From the NCBI GenBank assembly GCA_031263725.1, contig JAISFF010000015.1, positions 1-64,000 of the forward strand: a stretch of DNA of 64,000 bases, in the 5' to 3' direction. Shown here one piece after another: positions 34,460-42,920 of the stretch. The number at the start of each line of letters is the position of its first letter. Within the stretch, counting starts at the first letter, position 1. Under the pieces are notes generated by a model. It saw only the letters and a program-made list of their open reading frames with translations. It was not told the origin of the DNA and made no database searches. Both the position numbers and the translations under genes were made by a program. This stretch comes from Lysobacteraceae bacterium (GTDB lineage Bacteria > Pseudomonadota > Gammaproteobacteria > Xanthomonadales > Xanthomonadaceae).

Positions 34460-35803
34460 ATGCCTTCCCCTTCCCCCTCCCTTGGCGCCCAAACGCGCGC
34501 CGTTGCCGCCCGCGTACTGGATGCCGTCATCCACCAGGGGCGATCGCTGAAGGCGGAACTTGGCGCCGCCTTGCCACAGTTGGCCGATAGCCGCGATCGC
34601 GCGCTGGTCGAAGCGATCAGCTTCGCCGCGCTACGGCGACAGGCCCGCTACCGGACCGCCTTGCAACGCTGGCTGCAGAAACCGCCGGGACGCCGCGACA
34701 GCGAGCTGGTGGCGTTGCTGCTGGCCGGGCTGGCCCAGATTGATGCTTTGCAGATGCCGGCGCATGCGGCGCTCTCGGCTACCGTCGATGCGGCACGCGT
34801 ACTGGGGCGCGCGCACCAGGCGGGGCTCGTCAACGCGATACTGCGCCGGGCGCAACGCGAAGGCCTGCCGCCGACCGACGCGGACGCCGCGTGGCCGGAA
34901 TGGCTGCGCCGGCGGATTCGCCATGACTGGCCGGAACACGCCGGAACGGTTTTCGCCGAAGGGCTGAACCCCGCGCCGATGTGGCTGCGGGTCAATCGCC
35001 GGCAGGTCGCCCGCGACGACTATGCGGCACGACTGGCGCGGACCGGACTGGAGGCCGCGACCGAGCCCCTGCTGGCGGACGCGCTCAGGCTGGATACGGC
35101 GGTGCCGGTATCGGCACTGCCGGGTTTTGCCGAAGGCGATGTCTCGATCCAGGACGGTTCCGCGCAACAGGTCGCCGATGCCTTGGTCCTGCAACCGCGA
35201 GCCAGGGTTCTCGATGCCTGTGCCGCGCCCGGCGGCAAGGCGGCGCACCTGCTCGAACGCGAACCGGACCTGCGTCTGCTCGCACTGGATGTGGATGCGC
35301 AGCGTCTGGCCAAAGTGCGCGGCACGCTGGAACGGCTGAAACTCGGACGGAACGCACAAACGCGACAGGGTGATGCTTCGGACATCCCGGCCTGGTGGGA
35401 CGGCGAGGCCTTCGATGCCGTCCTGCTCGATGCGCCCTGTTCGGCCACCGGCATCGTGCGGCGCCAGCCGGATGTCCTGCTGCACCGGAAAGCCGGCGAC
35501 ATCGCCACGCTGACCGCGCTGCAAAGCCGCCTGCTGGATGCGCTCTGGCCCACGCTCCGGCCCGGAGGCGTGCTGGTCTATACCACCTGTTCCATCCTCG
35601 ACGCCGAGAACCGGGCGCAAGTCGCCGCTTTCCTGGACCGTACCGCCGCTGCCGTCGTCGAGCCGCTGCCATCGGACTTCGGCCATGCCGCCGGCCCCGG
35701 GCGGCAACGTCTGCCGGGCGAGCAGGACATGGACGGATTTTTCTATGCACGGATCCGCAAAACCGATGAACAAAAAAATTTCCCGGCATCCGATAATAGC
35801 TAG
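34460..35803 (+). CDS. rsmB: 16S rRNA (cytosine-967 C5)-methyltransferase RsmB
   Basis: A 447-residue SAM-dependent m5C methyltransferase. The N-terminal NusB-like RNA-binding domain (about 1-145; [34 protein letters not shown]) precedes the catalytic domain: [17 protein letters not shown] (SAM site), [22 protein letters not shown] (motif IV Cys) and [19 protein letters not shown] (motif VI catalytic Cys). Length and order fit RsmB/Sun. Third gene of the def-fmt-rsmB cluster. Confidence 0.96.
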   Translation: MPSPSPSLGAQTRAVAARVLDAVIHQGRSLKAELGAALPQLADSRDRALVEAISFAALRRQARYRTALQRWLQKPPGRRDSELVALLLAGLAQIDALQMPAHAALSATVDAARVLGRAHQAGLVNAILRRAQREGLPPTDADAAWPEWLRRRIRHDWPEHAGTVFAEGLNPAPMWLRVNRRQVARDDYAARLARTGLEAATEPLLADALRLDTAVPVSALPGFAEGDVSIQDGSAQQVADALVLQPRARVLDACAAPGGKAAHLLEREPDLRLLALDVDAQRLAKVRGTLERLKLGRNAQTRQGDASDIPAWWDGEAFDAVLLDAPCSATGIVRRQPDVLLHRKAGDIATLTALQSRLLDALWPTLRPGGVLVYTTCSILDAENRAQVAAFLDRTAAAVVEPLPSDFGHAAGPGRQRLPGEQDMDGFFYARIRKTDEQKNFPASDNS

Positions 35804-36089
35804 CGTCTCGGTTTGAATTTGCCATGCCATGACCTGGCGATATGCGCATACCGGTAGTTGTTTGAAACATATGCATTTTTTTGATCGCATTCCGGTCAGG
35901 CCGGGGAATTTCGCATTCCCGCCGGTGGTGCCTGCGCCAGCCTGAATTTCAAATTGAGACACTACCGGATAATAGGCGGCGTTTTGCGGTCCACCGGGCC
36001 ACCATGCCCTCGCCCCGTCTTCCCGCCCGCCCACGAACCTCGATTGCTCCAGAGGTTTCCCTCAACCTTGGCCCGATTTCACCTCCCCC

Positions 36090-37790
36090 ATGCTCAAAAC
36101 CCGACAATCACGCGAATTCTGGTTGCTGGCGATCACCGCCATGCTGGTCATCGGCGCAGGACTCGGATTGCGCGATCCCTGGCCGGCCGACGAGCCGCGT
36201 TTCGCGCTGGTCGCCAAGCAGATGGTGGAAAGCGGCAACTGGCTGTTCCCGCACCGGGGCATCGAACTCTATTCCGACAAGCCGCCGATGCTGATGTGGT
36301 GGGAGGCCTCGTTCTATACGCTGTTCGGAAACTGGCGCGTCGCTTTCCTGCTGCCATCGTTCCTGGCGACGATGGGAACGCTGGCCTGCGTCTATGATCT
36401 GGGTCGCCGCCTGTGGACGCGCCGGGTTGGCCTGTATGCCGCCTGGGCGCTGCTGTTCGCTTTCCAGTTCACCTACCAGGCCAAGAAGGCCCAGATCGAT
36501 CCGCTGGTGACGTTCCTGATTACGCTGGCCAACTACGGGCTGCTGCGCCATCTGCTGCTTGGACCCGACTGGAAGATGTGGACGCTGGGCTGGTTCGCCG
36601 CCGGCCTCGGCGTGATCACCAAGGGCGTCGGCGTCATCGCCCTGTTGATGCTGGTGCCGGCCAGCGTGGCTGCGCTGGCGAAATGGTCGAAGATCGGCAT
36701 CGGCGATGTCCGCTTCTGGTTGGGGCCGCTGGCGTTCCTGGGCGCGATCGCACTGTGGCTGGCGCCGATGGCGAGCGTGGCACTGGCGACGAACCAGCCC
36801 GAATACCGCGCCTACATGAACGATATCCTGTTCCGCCAGACCGCCGGGCGATACGCCAAATCTTGGGATCATCACCAGCCATTCTGGTATCACTTCGGCG
36901 TGATGCTGACCATGTGGATTCCGCCGATCCTGGCCCTGCCCTGGGCGCTACCGGCGTGGAAACGCAGGCTGCGGCGGCGCGATGCGCGCTATCTGCTGCT
37001 GTTGGGATGGTGGGCGCTGATCGTCCTGTTCTTCTCCATCCCCAACGGCAAGCGCGATGTCTACATCATGCCGGCGCTGCCGATCATGTGTCTGGCGCTG
37101 GCGCCACTGCTGCCGGGCATCCTGCGCCGGATCTGGCCGCGCCGGATTCTGCGCGCGCTGACCGCACTGATCGCCGCGGGCATCCTCGCGGGCGGGCTGG
37201 CGATCATGTTCGGCAATCCTGGATTCGAGCAGAAGCTGGTCTCCCAGCGCGGCTTCGACCCGCACATGCTGGCGACCGGCGCCTGGATGCTGGTCGCCAT
37301 CGGCATCTGGGGCGTTCTCAGCCTGCTCGTGTTCGCGCGCAGACAGCCGGCGGCCGCTCTGTTTTCCACGCTCGGCGGATTGTGGGTGATCTTCAGTCTG
37401 CTCGGATACGGCCTGGTCAACGACGCCAATTCCGCGCGCGGCGTCATGACTGCCGTGGGACAGCGCATCGGTCCGGACGCGGAGCTGGGCCTGGTCGCAT
37501 GGAAGGAACAGAACCTGCTGATGGCCGATCGCCCGGCGGCCAATTTCGGCTTCGTGATTCCCTGGGACGAGCAACTCCGGCTCGGCGTGGACTGGCTGAG
37601 CGAAGCGCCGGAACGGCGCTGGCTGCTGGTGCAGGAAACAGCGTTGCTGTCATGCATCGACCGTGACCGTATCGAGCTGGGCGGCATCTCCAATCGCCGC
37701 CGCTGGTGGCTGGTCACCGCACCGGCCGTTACCGGTCCCTGCATCGCCACCGCAGAAGACAAGGCCAGGGCGAACAGCGACCCGGACTGA
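36090..37790 (+). CDS. ArnT-like PMT-family glycosyltransferase
   Basis: This 566-residue integral membrane protein of the PMT_2/ArnT superfamily (GT-C fold) transfers a sugar from a polyprenyl-phosphate donor to a lipid or protein on the periplasmic face. About 12 membrane segments are visible. The first periplasmic loop holds the family's acidic pair and substrate motif (DPWPADEPRFALVAKQMVESGNWLFP, YSDKPPMLMWW). The rather short C-terminal periplasmic part (about 430-560) has no recognised domain. Acceptor and donor are not predictable from sequence; 4-amino-arabinose transfer to lipid A is one possibility but no arn genes are nearby. Confidence 0.85.
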   Translation: MLKTRQSREFWLLAITAMLVIGAGLGLRDPWPADEPRFALVAKQMVESGNWLFPHRGIELYSDKPPMLMWWEASFYTLFGNWRVAFLLPSFLATMGTLACVYDLGRRLWTRRVGLYAAWALLFAFQFTYQAKKAQIDPLVTFLITLANYGLLRHLLLGPDWKMWTLGWFAAGLGVITKGVGVIALLMLVPASVAALAKWSKIGIGDVRFWLGPLAFLGAIALWLAPMASVALATNQPEYRAYMNDILFRQTAGRYAKSWDHHQPFWYHFGVMLTMWIPPILALPWALPAWKRRLRRRDARYLLLLGWWALIVLFFSIPNGKRDVYIMPALPIMCLALAPLLPGILRRIWPRRILRALTALIAAGILAGGLAIMFGNPGFEQKLVSQRGFDPHMLATGAWMLVAIGIWGVLSLLVFARRQPAAALFSTLGGLWVIFSLLGYGLVNDANSARGVMTAVGQRIGPDAELGLVAWKEQNLLMADRPAANFGFVIPWDEQLRLGVDWLSEAPERRWLLVQETALLSCIDRDRIELGGISNRRRWWLVTAPAVTGPCIATAEDKARANSDPD

Positions 37791-37802
37791 ATCATCCGAC
37801 TC

Positions 37803-37826
37803 GCCGCGGGCGTCGTTGCCCGCGGC
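37803..37826 (+). terminator. Possible terminator after the glycosyltransferase gene
   Basis: GCCGCGGGC and GCCCGCGGC form a 9-bp hairpin with a 6-nt loop 12 bp after the stop; the following T tract is broken (CTTTCGTTTTCC). Confidence 0.45.
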
Positions 37827-38075
37827 AATCCGCTTTCGTTTTCCTCCGGAACGTTTCGCCCAAATGCGGATCGCCACGGTTTCTTCACGCATCCGCGCAA
37901 CATGCATCCGGCGGCATGGCGAAGCAATCGGATACGTTTCGCCAGAGGCTCGTCGGCAACCGTGAAACCGTGCGATCGATGCATCACACCTTCCGTCCAA
38001 TATCCGGAATCGTGCATGGCGTCGATTTTGTGCGAAGCGGATTCCGTATCATGTCGGTTCTCGCCATTGCCGCGA

Positions 38076-38885
38076 ATGTTCCATCGCGGCCTGCACATAC
38101 TTCTGCGGATATCCAGTCCATTGACAGCAAAGCGTCGTCCACTTTCCTCCGAACCCGATACCGTATCGGTCCAGTTGGACACGATCCCTGGACTGAACGT
38201 GCAGTGCGTCCGCGATGCGCGCGCAAGACACATCAAGCTCAGCGTCAATGAACAAGGCGCGCGTCTGACACTGCCGTTGCGCGGCAGCATGCAGACCGCC
38301 ACGCGGTTCCTGCACCAGCATCAGGACTGGCTTGCCGCGCAATGGCATCGGTATCGCGAGACGCTGGAGTTCCCGCTGTTCTCCCGCCATGCGCGCGCGT
38401 TGCCTCTGCGGGGTCGGACGCTTCCCGTCGAGTGCAAGGAAGGCCGCTATCTGCAGATCGAGCCGGCCGTGAACGCGCTGACGGTCCATGCGCCGGAACA
38501 AGCCCGCGATACCACCCTGCGCGGCGCGTTGCGCAGATTCTACGAAGCCGAAGCGCGTGCCGACATCGGTCGCTGGATACCGAAGTATCTGCCCGAGTTG
38601 CCGCATCCGCCGACGCGTCTGCGGATCAAGCCCATGTCTTCGCAGTGGGGTTCGTTGGCGCCCAACGGCACTCTGGCGCTGGATCTGGCATTGATCCTGT
38701 GCCGCCCATCCGCATTCGAATACGTCCTGGTACACGAGCTGTGCCACTTGTTGCAGGCCAATCATTCGCCGGCGTTCTGGCACGAAGTCGAACAGCGTTT
38801 TCCGCTCTGGCGGGAAGAGCGCGATTATTTCCGGGAACATGGGCGCCGGATCAAGGCGACCCTGCACTGCCTGCTCAATCCCTGA
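38076..38885 (+). CDS. YgjP-like metallopeptidase (DUF45/M48-related)
   Basis: A 269-residue protein whose C-terminal half carries the zinc-peptidase motif VLVHELCHLLQANHSPAFWHEVEQ (HExxH plus a downstream His) preceded by RIKPMSSQWGSLAPNGTLALDLALILCRP, the DUF45/YgjP signature. The N-terminal part (VQCVRDARARHIKLSVNEQGARLTLPLRGS) is a beta-rich DNA/RNA-processing-associated domain seen in the family. The substrate is unknown. The start is uncertain: 38076 fits homologs best, though no good ribosome-binding site is visible; 38016 is an alternative. Confidence 0.85.
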   Translation: MFHRGLHILLRISSPLTAKRRPLSSEPDTVSVQLDTIPGLNVQCVRDARARHIKLSVNEQGARLTLPLRGSMQTATRFLHQHQDWLAAQWHRYRETLEFPLFSRHARALPLRGRTLPVECKEGRYLQIEPAVNALTVHAPEQARDTTLRGALRRFYEAEARADIGRWIPKYLPELPHPPTRLRIKPMSSQWGSLAPNGTLALDLALILCRPSAFEYVLVHELCHLLQANHSPAFWHEVEQRFPLWREERDYFREHGRRIKATLHCLLNP

Positions 38886-39007
38886 GCCGCGGCGTGTCCG
38901 CTTCGGACATACCCGCGCGGCGACGCACGATCGCCGTCATCCCCAGGCGCCATCGAACCGGCGTGCCGTACATCCGCGCGCCGACGCTTTCCCGGTACGT
39001 TCACGAC

Positions 39008-39036
39008 GAAAGAACCCCGCCGGAGCGGGGTTCTTC
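39008..39036 (-). terminator. Terminator downstream of the FadL-type gene
   Basis: AGAACCCCGC and GCGGGGTTCT pair around a 4-nt loop; on the minus strand a TTCTTTCG tract follows. It lies 28 bp after the stop of the outer-membrane protein gene. Confidence 0.7.
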
Positions 39037-39063
39037 GAACGACATGCTTTCCGTTGCGATCGA

Positions 39064-40398
39064 TCAGAACTTGTAGTTGATCGACGCGGCCAGGATGTCG
39101 CTGCTCACCTTGTAGTGTCCATCCAGTACGGTGCCTGTGGTCGAGGTCAAATCGACGATCCTTGGATCGCTGGCGAACAGATGCGTGTAGCCGATGTTGT
39201 ACTCGGCATGCTCGCCCGGCGCCCAGCTGAGACCCAGCGACACCCACTTGCGGCTTGCGTCGGGGACGCGGACATCGCGGTGCTCGTTGGTGGTCGGTGT
39301 CTGATCGTAAGCCAGACCGCCACGCAGCGTCAGCTGGTCGTTGAGCCGGTAATCGGCGCCGATCGAGGCGAACGTGGTATCGCGGTAACCGAAATTCAGC
39401 ATGTTGTCCGGCTGTCCCGAGTTCATGTGCACGCGAACGCTGTCGAACTTGCTCCACGCGGTGCGCGAAACGTCGGCCATGATCGACCACTGATCGTTGA
39501 TGCGGTGGGTGAGGCTGATTGTGGCCAATTCCGGCAGCGTGATCGTCGCGCGGCCTTTGGTATCGGTGAACCAACCCGGACGCGTCGCGCCGAAGATCGC
39601 GGCCGCATCGCCCGGCACATAGAAATCGACTGTGCCGCCGGTGACCTTGTGCACCATCTGCGAGCGGTAATTGATGCCGATGTGGGTGTCGTCGGTGATG
39701 CTGAACAGGCCGCCGACCGTGAAGCCCACCTGGGTGTTGTCGCCCTTCAGGCTGGACATGCCATCGGCGCTGGCCGGCAGATAGCCGGGAACGCCGCTGC
39801 CGGCGAGAATGCCGCCGAAGTCGACCGCGTTGGTCAGCTGAACGTTCAGGCGCTCGGCAAACACCGACACGCCGAACGAGACATAGGGATTGACGTCATA
39901 CGACATCGACACGCCCAGGTCCACCGCCTGCAGCTTGGTCCTCAGGCCGTTGTAGCGGCCGACCCAGTTGCGGCTGTAATCGGTCTCGAAACCGAAGGGC
40001 ACCATCAGCGAGGCGCCGAAATGCAGCTTGTCGCCCACCGGCAGATGCGCATAGACCGAAGGCAGCGGCGCGATCATGCCCGCATCACCGCCGTTGCCGC
40101 CAGTAAGCGGACGGCCCAACGCATCGTGCGCTTCGCCACTGTACTTGGCGGAGAAGCGGATGGTACTGACATCGAACTGGAACTGGCGCCCGTCGAGCAG
40201 ACGCATCGCGGCCGGGTTGGTGCCGACCACGGAAGCGTCATCCGGGGCGCTGATCGAGCCGGCGAAGGCGCGGCCCTGGCCCTTGGCGCTGTTCTCTTTC
40301 AGCTGGAACGCGGCCGCATGCGCCTGTCCGCACGCCAGCGCGCCAGCGATGCCCGCCGCCAATACGGAAATGCGAGTGATGCTTTGAATGAATTGCAT
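39064..40398 (-). CDS. FadL/OmpP1/TodX-family outer-membrane transporter
   Basis: A 444-residue outer-membrane beta-barrel for hydrophobic compounds such as long-chain fatty acids. A signal peptide (MQFIQSITRISVLAAGIAGALACGQAHA) precedes AAFQLKENSAKGQGRAFAGSISAPDDASVVGTNPAAM, the FadL-type N-terminal hatch region. The barrel ends in KVSSDILAASINYKF with a terminal Phe. The start at 40398 is preceded by CGGAG at good spacing; the upstream ATG at 40443 is not needed. It probably forms a single-gene unit and could feed the beta-oxidation enzymes in this window (inference). Confidence 0.92.
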   Translation of the reverse strand: MQFIQSITRISVLAAGIAGALACGQAHAAAFQLKENSAKGQGRAFAGSISAPDDASVVGTNPAAMRLLDGRQFQFDVSTIRFSAKYSGEAHDALGRPLTGGNGGDAGMIAPLPSVYAHLPVGDKLHFGASLMVPFGFETDYSRNWVGRYNGLRTKLQAVDLGVSMSYDVNPYVSFGVSVFAERLNVQLTNAVDFGGILAGSGVPGYLPASADGMSSLKGDNTQVGFTVGGLFSITDDTHIGINYRSQMVHKVTGGTVDFYVPGDAAAIFGATRPGWFTDTKGRATITLPELATISLTHRINDQWSIMADVSRTAWSKFDSVRVHMNSGQPDNMLNFGYRDTTFASIGADYRLNDQLTLRGGLAYDQTPTTNEHRDVRVPDASRKWVSLGLSWAPGEHAEYNIGYTHLFASDPRIVDLTSTTGTVLDGHYKVSSDILAASINYKF

Positions 40399-40605
40399 AT
40401 ATTTACTCCGATGCCAGGCCGCCGAATGGCTCGCTCTGTTCAATAGTGGAATTCAAAAAAACCGCCATGCGCCAGGAGTTCCGGATATGGCATGGCGAGC
40501 GAGTATAGCTTACCGTCGGAACCAGAATGACCCATACTTTAGTCGTTCGGCGCATCCGCCAAACACGCATTCCCCTCTTCGTTTTCACTGCATCTGGCAC
40601 ACCTC

Positions 40606-41301
40606 ATGTTCGTTTCAATCCCGACCCGCCAGAAGCCGGCCAGACGCTGGGCGACGCCATTGCTATCCGTGGCGATCTGGATCGCCTTCATGTGGACGAT
40701 CAGCCGTCCGGACGAGGCCAGGCGCGCGCTCTGGCTGAGCTGGGGAGCGCTCGCGCACGGGCTCGGCGGCGATCCGCGCCACTGGCTGGCGGCCGTGCAG
40801 GACAGCGGCGCGCGGCGCCTGTTCACCGCGTTGTTCCTGCACGCGGACTGGTCGCACCTGCTGGGCAACCTGGTGTTCCTGCTGATCTTCGGACTGCCTG
40901 CGGAAAAGTTCATGGGTCCGTGGCGGTTCCTGCTGCTGTTCGCGCTCGGCGGGGTCATTTCCAATCTCGTCGCCGGCATCGTGATCGGCGGCTCGGGCCA
41001 CATCGTCATCGGTTCCAGCGGCGCGATCTCCGCCGTGATCGGCGCCTATCTGGCGTTGTTTCCCAATGCGCGGCTGGGCGTGGTGCTGCCATTGGGACTG
41101 TTCCTGGAATTCGTGCGCACGCCCGCATCCCTGTTGATCGGCGCCTGGGCGCTGCTGCAGGTCGGGTTCGCCTACATCGGCCCGGCCTTCGGCACGGTGG
41201 CCTGGTCGGCGCACATCGCCGGCTTCGTCGTCGGCGTGATCTACGCGCTGTTCGTGCGCAGCGCCATCACCAAGCGCATGCGCCAGCAACGCGGTTACTG
41301 A
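40606..41301 (+). CDS. Rhomboid family intramembrane serine protease
   Basis: A 231-residue inner-membrane protease with six or seven membrane segments. The catalytic Ser is in VIGSSGAISAVIGAYLALFPNARL (GxSG) and the catalytic His in WSAHIAGFVVGVIYAL. The preceding TALFLHADWSHLLGNLVFLLIFG holds the conserved His and Asn of the oxyanion region. Substrates are unknown. Followed at 38 bp by a DUF1820 gene on the same strand. Confidence 0.95.
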   Translation: MFVSIPTRQKPARRWATPLLSVAIWIAFMWTISRPDEARRALWLSWGALAHGLGGDPRHWLAAVQDSGARRLFTALFLHADWSHLLGNLVFLLIFGLPAEKFMGPWRFLLLFALGGVISNLVAGIVIGGSGHIVIGSSGAISAVIGAYLALFPNARLGVVLPLGLFLEFVRTPASLLIGAWALLQVGFAYIGPAFGTVAWSAHIAGFVVGVIYALFVRSAITKRMRQQRGY

Positions 41302-41339
41302 CCCATCCGCACCATCGTTGCCCGGATATAATCCGGCAC

Positions 41340-41660
41340 ATGTCCAAGACGCTCTACAAAATCATCTTCCTCAACCACGGCAAGGTCTACGAGCTGTTCG
41401 CGCGACAGGTCGGCAACAGCGACCTGTGGGGTTTCATCGAGGTCGCCGAACTGGTGTTCGATGTGCACGATGGCATCGTCGTCGATCCCACCGAGGAACG
41501 CCTGCGCGACGAGTTCGGCGATACCCGCGTGCTGTATCTGCCGATGCAGAGCATCGTCCGGGTGGAAGCCGTGGAGAAAAAGGGACAGTCCGCGATCCGC
41601 GATGCCGCCACCGGCGAGAAGGTCGTGACGCCGTTCCCGATCCCGCCCAAGCCGCGCTGA
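41340..41660 (+). CDS. DUF1820 family protein
   Basis: A 106-residue soluble protein that begins MSKTLYKIIFLNHGKVYELFARQV and contains SDLWGFIEVAELVFDVHDGIVVDPTEERLRDEFGDTRVLYLPMQSIVRVEAVEKKG, the conserved DUF1820 core. It is widespread in gammaproteobacteria and of unknown function. Probably co-transcribed with the rhomboid gene. Confidence 0.92.
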   Translation: MSKTLYKIIFLNHGKVYELFARQVGNSDLWGFIEVAELVFDVHDGIVVDPTEERLRDEFGDTRVLYLPMQSIVRVEAVEKKGQSAIRDAATGEKVVTPFPIPPKPR

Positions 41661-41744
41661 TCCGCGGCGGCGATGGTTCTGTCCGGGCAGACGCCATCGC
41701 GCCCGTCCGTGGACGCGACGGCCCCGCCTTCCGGAAACGGCCGC

Positions 41745-42779
41745 TCAGAACGCGGCGTCGAAAGCGACTTCGCCCTGCACGCCGACCTGATAGGCGGATA
41801 CGCGGCGCTCGAAGAAATTGGTCAGCTCCTGCATGTCCTGCAATTCCATGAAGGGCAGCGGATTGGACACGTGGTACTGCTTCTCCATGCCAAGCTTGGT
41901 GAAGTGCCGATCGGCGCAATGCTGCAGATACTGGCACATGTCGCGCGTGGAAATGCCGGCGACGCCGCCTGACAGTACATCCTCGGCGAACTGCATCTCG
42001 CACTCGATCGCTTCCGCCAGCATGTCCCGGACCTGCTGTTCCATTTTTTCGTCGAACAGGTCCGGCTCTTCCTGGCGCACGACGCGCACCGACTCGAACG
42101 CGAATTCCATGTGGCAGCTTTCGTCGCGGAACACCCAGTTGGTGCCCGAGGCCAGGCCCGGCAGCAGACCGCGCGAACGGAAGTAGTACACGTAGGCGAA
42201 CGCGGCGAAAAAGAACAGCCCTTCCACGCACGCGGCGAAACAGATCTGGTTGAGCAGGAACTGCCGGCGCTGTTCGCGGGTCTCGATCCTGTCCACGGCG
42301 TAGACCGATTCGATCCACTTGAAACAGAATTCGGCCTTCTTGTGGATCGAGGGAATGTTCTCCACCGCCGCGAACGCCTGGAACCGCTCCTCCGGATCGG
42401 GCAGGTAGTTGTCCAGCAGGGTCAGATAGAACTGCACGTGCAGCGCTTCCTCGTACAGCTGGCGCGACAGATACATGCGCGCCTCGGGGGCATTCAGATG
42501 CTTGTACAGGCTCAGCACCAGATTGTTGGAGACGATCGAATCGCCAGTGGCGAAGAACGCCACCAGCCGGTGGATCAGATGCCGGTCAGCCGGCGACATC
42601 TTTTCGTGCAGGTCGGAAATGTCGATCTGGAAATTGATCTCGTCGACGGTCCAGGTGTTCTTGATCGCATCGCGATACATGTCGTAGAACTGCGGATAGC
42701 GCATCGGGCGCAGGGTCAGTTCGAATCCGGGATCGAGCAGGCGGGAGTCCAGGGACTGGGCGGAAGTACGTGCGGTCAT
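41745..42779 (-). CDS. nrdB: Ribonucleoside-diphosphate reductase beta subunit (class Ia)
   Basis: This 344-residue subunit houses the di-iron tyrosyl-radical cofactor of the aerobic class Ia ribonucleotide reductase. Metal-ligand motifs are visible in VDEINFQIDISD, RQLYEEALHVQFY (EExxH-type) and RDESCHMEFAFESV (ExxxH). Start MTARTSAQSLDSRLLDPGFELTLRPMRYPQFYDMY at 42779 is preferred. It lies 141 bp downstream of nrdA on the same strand and is presumably under the same cobalamin riboswitch. Confidence 0.95.
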   Translation of the reverse strand: MTARTSAQSLDSRLLDPGFELTLRPMRYPQFYDMYRDAIKNTWTVDEINFQIDISDLHEKMSPADRHLIHRLVAFFATGDSIVSNNLVLSLYKHLNAPEARMYLSRQLYEEALHVQFYLTLLDNYLPDPEERFQAFAAVENIPSIHKKAEFCFKWIESVYAVDRIETREQRRQFLLNQICFAACVEGLFFFAAFAYVYYFRSRGLLPGLASGTNWVFRDESCHMEFAFESVRVVRQEEPDLFDEKMEQQVRDMLAEAIECEMQFAEDVLSGGVAGISTRDMCQYLQHCADRHFTKLGMEKQYHVSNPLPFMELQDMQELTNFFERRVSAYQVGVQGEVAFDAAF

Positions 42780-42920
42780 GGGTTGGTTCCTTCTGTGGAG
42801 CGACGCGGCACGGAGACCCGGCAAGCGGTCCGTGACGCATGGCAAAACGGGTTCATCGTCGGGAGGGTTCCCGTGCAGGAGAAGGCACGACGCAGCGATG
42901 CCGGTGCGTCGCGCCGTCCG